A stretch of DNA of 64,000 bases, from contig CM070580.1 in NCBI GenBank assembly GCA_036346355.1, positions 26,765,374 to 26,829,373 on the forward strand, written 5' to 3'. Of this stretch, positions 36,301 to 46,437 are shown piece after piece. Each line of letters starts with the position of its first letter. Positions within the stretch are counted from its first letter, which is position 1. The stretch is from Rhipidocladum racemiflorum (lineage: Eukaryota > Streptophyta > Magnoliopsida > Poales > Poaceae). The notes beneath the pieces are model-generated. The model had not been told where the DNA came from and did no database searches. It saw only the letters and a program-made list of their open reading frames with translations. The position numbers were made by a program, and so were the translations under genes.

Positions 36301-37560
36301 ACGATCAGAGGACGTGACCTAGTTAGCATGGCAAAGCCTTAAGGACTTATATTTTATAAAAATGTACTTGCAAAAGTTTAAGTTCCTTTGCTTCTATCTC
36401 TTCTATCTTAGTATCTTGTGCTCATCCTCTCTTTTATTTAAATTTTGGTTACTAATTTCGTCTTCTTTCAAAAATTTGTAGATGTCGGTTTTCACCACCT
36501 TTGCTTGGCGAGGTCGAGGCTTTTGCGAGGAATCACATCGATGCTCCAGAGCCGGGCTTTCCCATCGCCTCGAGTATCGCTACGATCAATGCCTGGTCTT
36601 GTCCAGACATGTGGCAGTCCGCTTGCTAGTCTTCGCGAGGAGCCGCCAGCGTCGAGGACCTGGCCGTTTTACTTCACGCCGAGAGACCGATTCTGGCGTG
36701 ACGCGCCAGACGCGCCGTAAAGGCTATCCACAAGTTGGGGCAGAGCTACCCCGACATGTCGAGAACTCTCGTGCATTTGTTTCCCGCTTCCGGGTTGGGC
36801 GGGTGTACAGCCAGTTTAGGAGTTTGGCCCAGAGAGGGACCCGACCGGGTGCACTTGGGGTCACTCGCCCAGGCGCAGGATGAGGCCTATGTCCGGATGT
36901 CCGATGAGTCAGCTGGTTTGCGCCGACTTGACGGCAGCCGAGAGAGAGGATCTCTCGCTTGAGGAGGAGAGGAGGAGCCTCCGTCGCCTCCACTTGGCCC
37001 GCTGTCAGGCAGAGGCACACGGCAGGTGCCGCCGCCACTGCCGGTTCGGGAGGAACCGCCGGCCGCGACATCCTGCAGGACGCGCCGCCCGGCCAAGCGT
37101 CATCAAGGCTCGAGGCTTTGGACTCATCACGCGCCAAGTCCGTTTCGTCTCTTCGCCGCCAGAGTTTACTCTGATTGCTTTGGCTGCCGCTGAAGGAGCA
37201 GGATCTTCGGCAGCCGCTTCACCTTCCCGCAGCAGGAGCGAGGAGGAGGAGGAAGAGGAGGACCCGTCCCCGCGCGTCTTCGCCAGTGACGCTAGTTCTT
37301 AGATAGTTTCAGTCTAGTCTGCAGGATCTTAAATTTGTCGCGTTAGAGCGTTGAATAAGTGATTGCTGGATTGTATCGTGCCTTTAGGCATTTGTGATAC
37401 AGCCACCTCCAAAACTATTTGATTTTAATTGAAGTTTAGTTGGTTTTTCCCTTCGGTTGTGTGCTCTTGTGGTTGTGCTCTTGTTTTGAGGATGTGGTTT
37501 AGTTCCCCGTTGCTTACCTATGCTTCTCCCTCTTTCCTTGTGCTTGACCGCCTTGTGCAG
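36301..37560 (+). other. Leader region between primer site and gag
   Basis: About 1.26 kb. From 36440 it is largely open in shifting frames. One stretch is rich in Arg (about 36482-36720), and a later one ends in an acidic run of glutamates (about 37235-37262, SRSEEEEEEEDPSP) before a stop near 37302. It could be an extra upstream reading frame broken by indels, or untranslated leader. I do not recognise a domain. Confidence 0.4.
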
Positions 37561-38790
37561 ATGGAGAACGTTGGTCGTGGTCGTGGTCGTGGAAGGCCCG
37601 CAGGCCGTGGTAGAGGCCGTGGACGAGCCCGTGGACCGGTGCACTTTCAAGAGGAAGCAGAGTATGTGGAGCCACCGCAGCCGCAAGGACAAGAGCAAGT
37701 GCAACACCCTGCCGCTCAGCATGATCCGCCGCCGCCCCCCCCACCACCGCCAAACATGGAGCAAATGATGGCGATGCAGCCAGATTCTTCAGCGTTAGCT
37801 CGTAACGCCCCGAACCAACCTCAAGCCGCGGCGGACTCCGCCAAGCTCAACCGCCCCAATCTAAGTTCGGGAGTTCATGAGGACTCGACCCCGACTTTTC
37901 TTTGCCGATCCGCAGATCCACGGATGCGATGATGGCCGGCTCAAGGAAGTTGAGCGTAAATCGCACTTGGCTCGGGCGATGACATAGAGAGTGTGCAAGA
38001 CGCATCTCACCAAATTTCAAAGGAACCGCAGCCAATCGGTGGGAAAACTATCGCCGCCCATGCGGACCAGCAGAACATTCCATGGAATGAGTTTGTGGAA
38101 GCCTTCAGGGCTACTCATATCCCAAGGGGATTATGGAAATGAAGCGTCGTGAGTTTCACAAGCTTCAAAGAAGGAAACTTGTCTGTCTCGGAGTACCTTA
38201 ACCGCTTCACTCAACCAGTTCCCAGACGCGACCGCAGATGTCGCGATCGACGAGGCCAAGATTTGGCGATTCATGGAGGGCCTTGACCCCAACTTGAAGG
38301 TACAATGGTTTCAAGCGACTACCCGCTGCTCCAAAGACATGATCAACAAGGCGCCGATTCAAGAGGATGCTCGGCCACGCCTTTTGAGTCGCGCAAGAGA
38401 AAAATGATGTTTCAGACTCGGCCAAGGTGCCGCTGTGCCCCAGGCCTCGACTTTTCAAAGAAGCAGTTAGCCTAGCAGCCGCCAGTGAGCTGGCCCCAGG
38501 ACCCCAATGTCTACCCCGCGCCCCATCGACAAGCCCCTCGCCGGCAATGCCGGAGCTCAAGCTCAAAAGAGTGGGACAAATGATGGCAGGAGTGCAAGGC
38601 TTTAATCGCAGGAGATGGGGCACTACGCCAACAATCGCCCCGAAGCGTCAGTGTCACCGGTGAGGTTCAACCTCGATCGACGCCACCGCGCCCTGCGCCG
38701 GCTCAGGAAGAGGAACCCCTCGCACTCGCGCACGCCAAGGACTGCAGGAAGAGGGCGTGTGAACCACATCACCACGGAAGAGGCTCAGAT
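37561..38790 (+). pseudogene. gag of the Tekay-type element (broken)
   Basis: Starts with ATG at 37561 and a Gly-Arg-rich N-terminus (MENVGRGRGRGRPAGRGRG), then a Gln/Pro-rich stretch. Capsid-like segments follow in different frames: NIPWNEFVEAFRATHIPRG near 38080-38130, NLSVSEYLNRFTQ near 38172-38212, and a decayed zinc knuckle (GHYANNRPE) near 38615-38640. Several single-base losses separate these pieces. Gag packages the element RNA in cytoplasmic particles. Confidence 0.75.
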
Positions 38791-38811
38791 GCGCCAGACG
38801 TGGTCTACAGA

Positions 38812-38960
38812 CGTTCGTTGTGAACTCGCACTGCTTGATTCTGCTTGATTCTCGTGCAACTCATTCATTTATTTCTGAGTACTTGGTTAAAAAGCATAAC
38901 CGAACACCATACAGCTTAAGAAACCCTTTGCTAGTGCAATCCTCGAAAAGAATTAAGAAC
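38812..38960 (+). pseudogene. Aspartic protease of the Tekay-type element, active site altered
   Basis: Reads LDSRATHSFISEYLVKKHN. The retroviral-type protease signature is D-(S/T)-G-A-(T/S), and here the Gly is Arg. Just upstream the words ctgcttgatt are duplicated in tandem. In a real transcript this would be inactive unless the sequence is in error. Confidence 0.7.
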
Positions 38961-39299
38961 AACTAGCTTGTCCAAAATGGATATAGTAATAAAAGGGGTA
39001 AAGTTCCTAGCGAACTTAATACTATTGGATACTAAAGGTATAGAAGTAATCCTTGGAATGGATCAACTAACCAAGTATAAGGGTCGATAGATCGTGCTAG
39101 TAGAGCTATCTCTCTTACTGACCACGAGGGATTAGAGTGAAGTTCTTATCTAATCTTGCCTCTAAGGGGGTAGCACCCTAAACCGCTTGAAAGGTACTTC
39201 GTTGGAGAAGGTACCGATCGTCAATGAGTACCCTGATGTGTTCGGATGAGTTGCCTGGTATGCCACCAGATCGAGATGTGGAATTTGTGATTGAGCTAG

Positions 39300-40040
39300 T
39301 ACTGTACCGCTCCAATCTCGAAGAGACCGCATCGATCGCTTTCTAACGAGTTGGTCGAGATGAAGAAGCGATTGAAGAACTGCAAGAAAAAGGATTCATC
39401 GCACTCCAGTTCGTCACCTTGGGGATCGCCTCGTGATCTTTGTGTCCAAGAAGGATGGTAGTCTGAGAATGTGCATCGACTACGTGTCGTTGAATGAGGT
39501 TACGATCAAGAACAAGTATCCGCTGCCTCGGATAGATGATCTGTTTGACCAGCTTGAAGGGAGCTCAAGTCTTCTCCAAAATAGATTTGAGATCGGATAT
39601 CATCACCAAGATAAGAAAAGAGGATATTCCAAAATGACCTTCACCACCCGATATGGACTGTATGAGTTCACAGTCATGTCTTTTGGGTTAACCAATGCTC
39701 CTTCTTATTTCATGAATCTGATGAATAAGGTGTTTATGGAATATTTAGACAAGTTCGTCGTAGTATTCATCGACGACATTCTTGTCTATTCCAAGAGCAG
39801 AAAGAGCATGAAGACCATCTGCGGATAGTCTTGGAAACGCTTAAGAGAGCATCACCGTATGCTAAGTTTAGCAAATGTGACTTCGGGTCAAGGAAGTGTC
39901 TTTCTGGGTCATGTCATTTCTGCCGCACGAGTAGCGATAGATCCAAATAAAGTGAGAGATGTTTTGGATTGGACACAACCCAAGTCATCCGGAGATCCGA
40001 AGTTTTCTTGGATTAGCTGGTTATTATCTGAGATTCATTG
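39300..40040 (+). pseudogene. Reverse transcriptase of the Tekay-type element
   Basis: Blocks seen in order: MIFVSKKDGSLRMCIDYVSL (39433-), NKYPLPRIDDLFDQLEGSS, KMTFTTRYGLYEFTVMSFGL, NAPSYFMNLMNKVFMEYLDK and the catalytic FIDDILVYSKS (about 39769-39801). The expected FSKIDLRSGYHQ block is corrupted near 39573-39605. A frameshift follows at about 39810, after which GHVISAARVAIDPNKVRDVL is read. Confidence 0.88.
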
Positions 40041-40059
40041 AAGATTTCTCAAGATAGCC

Positions 40060-40560
40060 GGACCTCTTACTCACCACGAAAAGGAAAAGAAGTTTGAATG
40101 GACTAAAGCCTGTGAGCAAAGTTTTCGTGGAGTTGAAAAAGAGATTAACCTCGGCCCCAGTGCTTATTTTACTGCACATCCATAAGGGCTTTGAAGTGTA
40201 TTGTGATGCTTCGAAGCAAGGACTTGGATGTGTTATGATGCAAGAAGGAAAGGTAATAGCCTATGCTTCTAGACAATTGCGACCTCATGAAGAAAACTAT
40301 CCTGTTCATGACTTGGAGTTAGCCGCAGTTGTGCACGCTGGCCAAGATATGGAGACATTACTTGATCGGCAATAGATGTGAAATCTATACGGATCATAAA
40401 AGTCAAGTATATCTTCACTCACCGATCTTAACCTCGAGGCGAGAAGATGGTTGGAGTTGGTGAAAGATTATAATCTGGGAATTCATTATCACCCTGGAAA
40501 AGCGAACGTTGTTGCGGATGCTTTGAGCAGGAAAGCTCACTGCAACAATACGAGAGTGCA
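40060..40560 (+). pseudogene. RNase H of the Tekay-type element
   Basis: Encodes FEVYCDASKQGLGCVMMQEG, then KVIAYASRQLRPHEENYPVH and a DLELAAVV stretch, the RNase H core of Ty3 elements. A frame change near 40355 precedes an NVVADALSRKAH-like tail near 40500-40540. Confidence 0.85.
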
Positions 40561-40599
40561 ACAAAGCCAACCTAACGCCAGAAGAATTTCGGTGCCTTA

Positions 40600-41640
40600 A
40601 CCTGGAATTAGTAAATGAAGGGTGCATTTATTCTTTGGAGGTCAAATCAAACTTGGAAAATCAAATCAGGGAGGCTCAGAAGGACGATAAAGGTATTGCG
40701 GACCTGAAGGAAGGCCTAAAGAAAGGAAAGCACCCCGGATTTTCAGAAGATGACCAGGGAACTGTTTGGTTCGGGAAAAGAATAGTGGTCCCTAACCAAG
40801 AAGAAATCAAGAACGTGATCTTGAAAGAGGCTCACGATTCAGTTTACTCCATTCACCCAGGAGGCACAAAGATGTATGCAGATTTGAAAGACAAGTATTG
40901 GTGGTCCAATATGAAGAAAGAAGTTGCAGATTTTGTGGCACGTTGTGACGTGTGCCAGTTGGTAAAAGCGGAGCATCGAGACCACCGGTCTATTGCAAAT
41001 TGCAAGTGCCCATATGGAAATGGGAAGAAATTGGAATGGATTTTATAACTGGCTTACCCAAAACCAAGTCCGGCTATGATTCCATCTGGGTTATTGTGGA
41101 TCGATTGACCAAAGTGGCCCACTTTATCCCAGTAAAGACGACTTATTCTGGAGATAAGCTTGCCGAGTTGTATATGGCTAAGATTGTGTGTTTACACGGT
41201 GTGCCAAAGAAGATTGTGTCTGATCGAGGTTCCCAGTTCACCTCGAGATTCTCGGCAAAGAATTGCATGAGGTATTGGGCACGAATCTGAATTTCAGTAC
41301 TGCTTACCATCCCCAGACGGATGGCCAGACCGAAAGGGTCAATCAAATCTTAGAGGATATGTTGAGAGCTTGTGCTCTAACATATAAAGGCTCGTGGGAT
41401 CAGAATTTGCCCTATGCAGAGTTTTCCTACAACAACAGCTATCAAGCCAGTTTGAAGATGGCACCTTTTGAAGCTTTGTATGGAAGAAAGTGCCGAACAC
41501 CATTATATTGGAAAGAAACCGAAGGAGGACAAATCATCGGACCCGATGTTCTGAAAGAAGCCGAAGAGCAAGTCAGACAGATCCGGCAAATCAAGACACT
41601 TCGACCAGCATAAAAGTTATGCGGACAATCGTCGAAGGGA
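40600..41640 (+). pseudogene. Integrase of the Tekay-type element
   Basis: A zinc-binding HHCC region spans about 40835-40980 (HPGGTKMYADLKDKYWW ... RCDVC). The catalytic core follows with its three acidic positions: MDFITGLPK near 41036, SDRGSQF near 41220 and GQTERVNQ near 41325. The C-terminal part reads PFEALYGRKCRTPLYW near 41465. Frame changes occur near 41030 and 41260. Integrase inserts the cDNA into chromatin. Confidence 0.9.
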
Positions 41641-41879
41641 ATTAAGCTTTGTACCTGGAGACCATGTGTATTTGAAGGTATCTCCGATGAAAGGAATGAA
41701 ACGATTCCGTCGTTGGAAAATTAGCACCCGCTATATCGGACCATTCAAGGTGATTGCCCTAAAAGGCGAAGTTGCTTATAAATTGGAATTGCCGCCACAC
41801 CGCCGTGGGTACATGATGTCTTTCATGTGTCTCGATTAAAGAAGTGTCTCCGAGTGCCGAACAGCTTGCCGTTGGAAGA

Positions 41880-42060
41880 CATGGAACTCAAAGAAGACTT
41901 GTCTTACCGGAGTATCCCATCAAAGTTTTGGATGAAGCCAGGCGTCGGACCGGCCGAGTAATCAAGTTCGCAAGGTTCGATTGGAGCAACCATTCGGAAA
42001 AGGAAGCTACTTGGGAGCGTGAAGAAGATCTTCGAGCGAGTTCCTGCACCTCTTTCTTTC
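41880..42060 (+). pseudogene. Chromodomain at the integrase C-terminus
   Basis: Reads LPEYPIKVLDEARRRTGRVI followed by KFARFDWSNHSEKEATWERE and EDLRA. This matches the chromodomain of plant chromoviruses, which helps direct insertion toward marked heterochromatin. It is the main basis for calling the element a chromovirus. Confidence 0.85.
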
Positions 42061-42089
42061 TCCGTCCGAATCTCTGGACGAGATTCTCT

Positions 42090-42103
42090 CTAAGGGGTAG
42101 GTT
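42090..42103 (+). other. Polypurine tract
   Basis: Purine-rich ctaaggggtaggtt directly before the 3' LTR, the plus-strand primer of reverse transcription. Confidence 0.7.
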
Positions 42104-45100
42104 TGTAACATCCTCGTTTTGGCTTTCCGGAGAAAACCTAATTAAAATAAAGTAAATTCAAAAGTTGGAGTTTCTTTGGTGTTTATATTAACCTGGCATC
42201 CATTCCCCTTCAAATCGGAATTAATTCTCCCGGCGAAAATCGGATTTTCCAAAGATCTGGCATTCTAAAATTCACCTGAGTCCAAAAGCGCTCCAAAAAT
42301 CTCCAAACCACTTCTAAAATGTTCCAAATATTCGAAATGATTTTAGGAATCATTTCCGGATTTTTGGACAACTGCTCCTATTTTATCTCGCGGCTTTTGT
42401 TTAATGCCTCGCGATCCGCGCCGTATATTCAATTCCACAAAATTCATCCAAATTCAACCAAACCACTTCCATTGAGTCCCAAATATTCTAAAATGGCTCT
42501 AGGAATTTTTCCGAATTTTTAGGCCATTTTTCCTTATTTTTCCCTAGGGTGGAACATTTGCGTAAGGAGGACCAATGAGGAGGTGCCACGTGTCATGCAC
42601 TGTTCATCATCCTCAACCTCTAGCCATGGCATGAACTTTGGAGCTTCAAAGTCAACGAAAATGGAGATGCTCTCTTTAATCACTCATAACTCCCTCCACG
42701 CAACTCCAAATCAATCACCGCCGGATCCGTTGGGATCACAACGGACTCCTCTTCCTATCCATGGAGTTGTTGCACCCGAAATCGCGTTGGTTTTTGAGCG
42801 GTTGCTAGAAACCCGAAATCCACTCTTTTGGAGATTGCGCGGCCGTTCCTAGTCCGTTCCGCGTGATTCCACCTCTCATCTCTCCGTATAAGAGTCCTCT
42901 TTCCGTTAGTATAACCCTTCTTTAGTCTCTCAAACCCAATCGGCCGCAAGATCAAGAAAACCGACGAGCTCTCGTGTTCTTCGCGTTCTTCGTGTTCTTG
43001 CTCATATCTTCCACTCCGGTGGATCTTTCTTCCTCCCGTTCGTTTCCATGTGTTAGTATGGATGTCTAGTCTCTAATCCATCCATCAATTTCAGGGTTCA
43101 TCAAGTTTCCTCGACTAATTTCGCTTTTGCTCGTTTCGGCCGAACCCGTGTTTTTCGTCGAATTCATCCGGTCCGGTGAGTTTCAATCCAATTCCCTCCT
43201 CCTAGATGTTGCTAAGGAGGTCCTCTAGAGGTTCTAGCTTTTTGTTTGGATCGAATCCATGCAAAATTGGGAGAAAAATCAAGTTTTGGAAAAACTTGTG
43301 TTCTTTTTTTCTTTTTTTGGCTTGCTCTGTTCTTGGAGTGGAGCTCCCTGTGCGAGTGGGCCTTGCCATCCCGTGGCCGGCCACGCCGCCGCTTCATGCG
43401 CCGTCTGTGCGTCTTCGTAGCCAGCGCCATGCTGCCTCGCCGGCCGTGGCCACTGCCGCCATGCCGGCGACCCCGCCCGCGCCGCCCCTCCCCTCCGTGG
43501 CCAGCCACCCCTCCCTTCCCTCTCTCTCTCCCTCAACCTCTCTCTCTCTCCATGGATGGCCTAAGCAAGCTTCCAGAGGAAGCCATCTCCTCTTCCTCTC
43601 TCTATGACGTGTGGGTCCCACCCGTCATACACCCAAATTTCACTAAAGTCAAAGTCAGCCGGTCAAACTTTGACCCAGTCAAACCCGAGAGGAATATTCC
43701 TAATATTCCTGCTTTCGATTTATTCGATATTCAAACTTCTAAGCTCATAACTTTCTCATCCGAACTCCGCTTGACCTCATTCAAATTTCTAAATTCATCA
43801 TAAATCAAGACCTTCCTGCCAGTACTAATTTTATAATTTTTGGATTTTATTTATTTTCTGTTATTTATTTGTTGCCTCGTTTTATGTAGTCGATTTATCC
43901 CGCCATCGCCGATTTCGCCGTCGAGCCTTCCGAAGTTCGACACCGCCACAAGAATCAAGGCAAGTCTCCTTGATGCACTTTGCTCCTACGCTTATGCGAA
44001 ATAATTTAAAAGCTGTTTATAAAGTTGCATGGCTATGTTTAATGAAATATGTCAAATATAAGAGCTAGTTATTCCGAACTTGTTAATTCCTCCATGACAT
44101 TGTTAACCATATCCATTGTAACCCTAGAACATTGTTTATACCATGCATATGTTTATATGGTATCCGTTGCTATGTAGTACGGTAGAATTGCTTAGGACCT
44201 TTTCCGATAAAACAACCCATGGGTGGGATTATTCAAAAAGAATGTTATTAAACGTGATTTGAAAGTTATTAATATGGTTTTGGTCCTGTTTTCTAAAATA
44301 AAAGAAAAGGAAAATGATTTTGACTTGGGCGGCTGGAATGTCGGGTGGAAGCGGATCAAGCCTTGATCCTTTTGTGCAAAGTACCGCCCCAAGTCATATA
44401 AGGACCGACGCTTATGATTGCCATTTTAAGCATAACCGCATTACCACATGTCTATAATGGTACGACTGGCTCACTAATTTGTAGAAGCCTAGTTTAGACT
44501 CGCCACTCGGTTGTTGTGTGAGAGCCTGACGGAGGCATTGTTGTGGATGTTGTTTTGCTCACACGGCGCAAGAGGGGCTTCAGATCGGTGGAGGGAACCC
44601 TAACAATGCGGTGAAACCTCGGCGGGTGGGTCTAGCTAGGTAGATACATTGTAACGGCCTTGTCAAGATATCCCTGCAAGGCACACCTAAGGAAGTGTGT
44701 TAATTGCATGGCAACAAGGGTATATCTTGTCTTGTGGGTAAAGTTGTACACCTCTGCAGAGTATAAACTATTCGAATAGCCGTGCCTACTGGCCAAAGGC
44801 AAAGCAAGAAATGCTTTCATATTGGTAGACTTTGTTTTTGTTTTTAAAACCAAAAAGTGTTTTGTTTTGGGGTTCGGAGTGGTTAGAACTCTCGAACGTT
44901 GTTTGATGAAAGAGCCAACCAGGTGGAAAGAACCTGTTTTTCATTTGACGGATGGAGTCGCATGATTAACTTTGATCTTTTAAACTGTTGGCGGATAGAG
45001 CCTTTATGTTAGTGATGGTGGATAGAACCTCACTACAATAATAAATAATTCAATTATTAAAAAGAGTTGTAAAATATGCTTTGTGAAATTTATTACTTAA

Positions 45101-45551
45101 GTATGATTTAATCAAATGTGGCTTTATGCAAATAAACCCTATTAAGCTTCCTTTGGAAAGCCCCTCATGATCATAATTCCCGACTTGCTGAGTACTTTTG
45201 TACTCACGTGCTACACCAACATTGTAATCATCAGAAATTTATCAAGATGCCGAAGAGGAGGAGGAGTTCTTCGAGGAGGATTGCCAGGAGGGCTAGTTGC
45301 GTTCCTAGTCGTCGCCTGTGGCGTTGTGGCGTTCGCTCGTTGCTTTCTTTTTGCTTCCGCTGTTTTGAGTGTCCGGTCGTTGGACCGAGTATTGTAATAA
45401 GTGGCCATGTGGCCCATACTTGAATATTTACATTACAAGTTTCGTTATGTTCGGCAATGATGTATCACTGTGACTGTGTGTACTAGCTACTGATCTGGGA
45501 CTAGTACGGAAATACACAGGAGATTCTGGATAGCTTATCCGGGGTCTCACA
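42104..45551 (+). repeat. 3' LTR of the Tekay-type element
   Basis: Starts TGTAACATCC and ends GGTCTCACA, 3448 bp, matching the 5' LTR over its length. Compared with the 5' LTR it carries many one- or two-base contractions in CG-rich runs, and a different GC-rich block at about 43355-43510. Confidence 0.92.
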
Positions 45552-45556
45552 TCACT
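45552..45556. repeat. Target-site duplication TCACT, right
   Basis: TCACT directly after the 3' LTR, matching 32846-32850. Confidence 0.92.
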
Positions 45557-46437
45557 CTCCTTTCTCCTCATTTTTTCCATCCCTTTGTTCTCCTTTAATA
45601 GAAAAAAAATCTGATTCAAAATCTTCAAATGAATTCAATCGAGAACTTTCGATTAAAAAATGTTCAAAAGTTTCCATTTAGAAGCATTTCTATTCAAAAA
45701 CTTTTGATTAAAAAATATACAAAAATATTTTGAAAACACTTCCTATTAAAAAACTTAGAAAAAAAATTGAAATAAATGAGTTTGAATGAAGAAAATAGGA
45801 AGGAGAGAGAGAGAGGGATGAAGTGGATGCCATAAAAGCATATACAATAGTTTACCTTAGTTTACTTTTAACCTATACACATTAACTTTATATTACGTAG
45901 AAGAATGAGAAAAGATGAGAGAGAAGAGAGCCGTCTCTCATGCAAGAGTCAGTATAGCACGAAAAATAAGATAGATTATTTATATACAAGATAAAAGAGA
46001 TAGTTGTCGCACAGCATCCAGAGATAACTTTAGAGATAATTATTATACAAGCTGGTATTTTTTTTTAGTATAGATGATATGAATAAGAGATAGAGTAAAT
46101 AGTGGGCCTTTAGAGATAGTTATTATATAAGCTTGCTTTTTGTATTTAAAATGATATGAAAAAATAAAGCAAATAGTAGATTTTAACATTGTACTCGCTG
46201 TACGAAAGAATTTATATGCACCGTATATCACAACGAGCCATTTCGAACGCAACCAGTCCACTCTCCCTGCCCTGGTCCTTTCTCTTTCCCCCTACCTCCT
46301 GTCCGGTTTCCGCTCCGCTGTTCTGCCTCCTGATGGTCTAGTCTAGGCCTCTTGGGTTTTGTGCCCCCCCCCCCCCCCTCTCTCTCCTCCATTCGCCGCT
46401 TGGCCGCTGCCTTTTCTAGGCACCACCCGTGCCGCCG
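45557..46437 (+). promoter_or_regulatory. Upstream region of GPN1
   Basis: About 880 bp, AT-rich, between the Tekay target duplication and the GPN1 start codon. It has a pyrimidine-rich leader (46255-46430) including a run of C at about 46364-46377 followed by TCTCTCTC. No clear TATA box was assigned. The retrotransposon therefore sits within 0.9 kb of a conserved housekeeping gene. Confidence 0.45.

Larger units (their letters stand above)
32851..45551 (+). mobile_element. Complete Ty3/gypsy chromovirus LTR retrotransposon (Tekay/Del type)
   Basis: A 12.7-kb element with two 3.4-kb LTRs, a 5-bp target duplication (TCACT), a tRNA-Met-type primer site, a polypurine tract, and in order gag, protease, reverse transcriptase, RNase H, integrase and a C-terminal chromodomain. 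The very long LTRs starting TGTAACATCC, the Met primer site and the chromodomain place it with the Tekay (Del, RIRE3-like) chromoviruses of plants. The coding region is interrupted by many frameshifts and some stops, so as written it is not autonomous. The LTRs are nearly identical outside GC-rich spots, which points to a recent insertion or to errors in the sequence. Confidence 0.93.
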
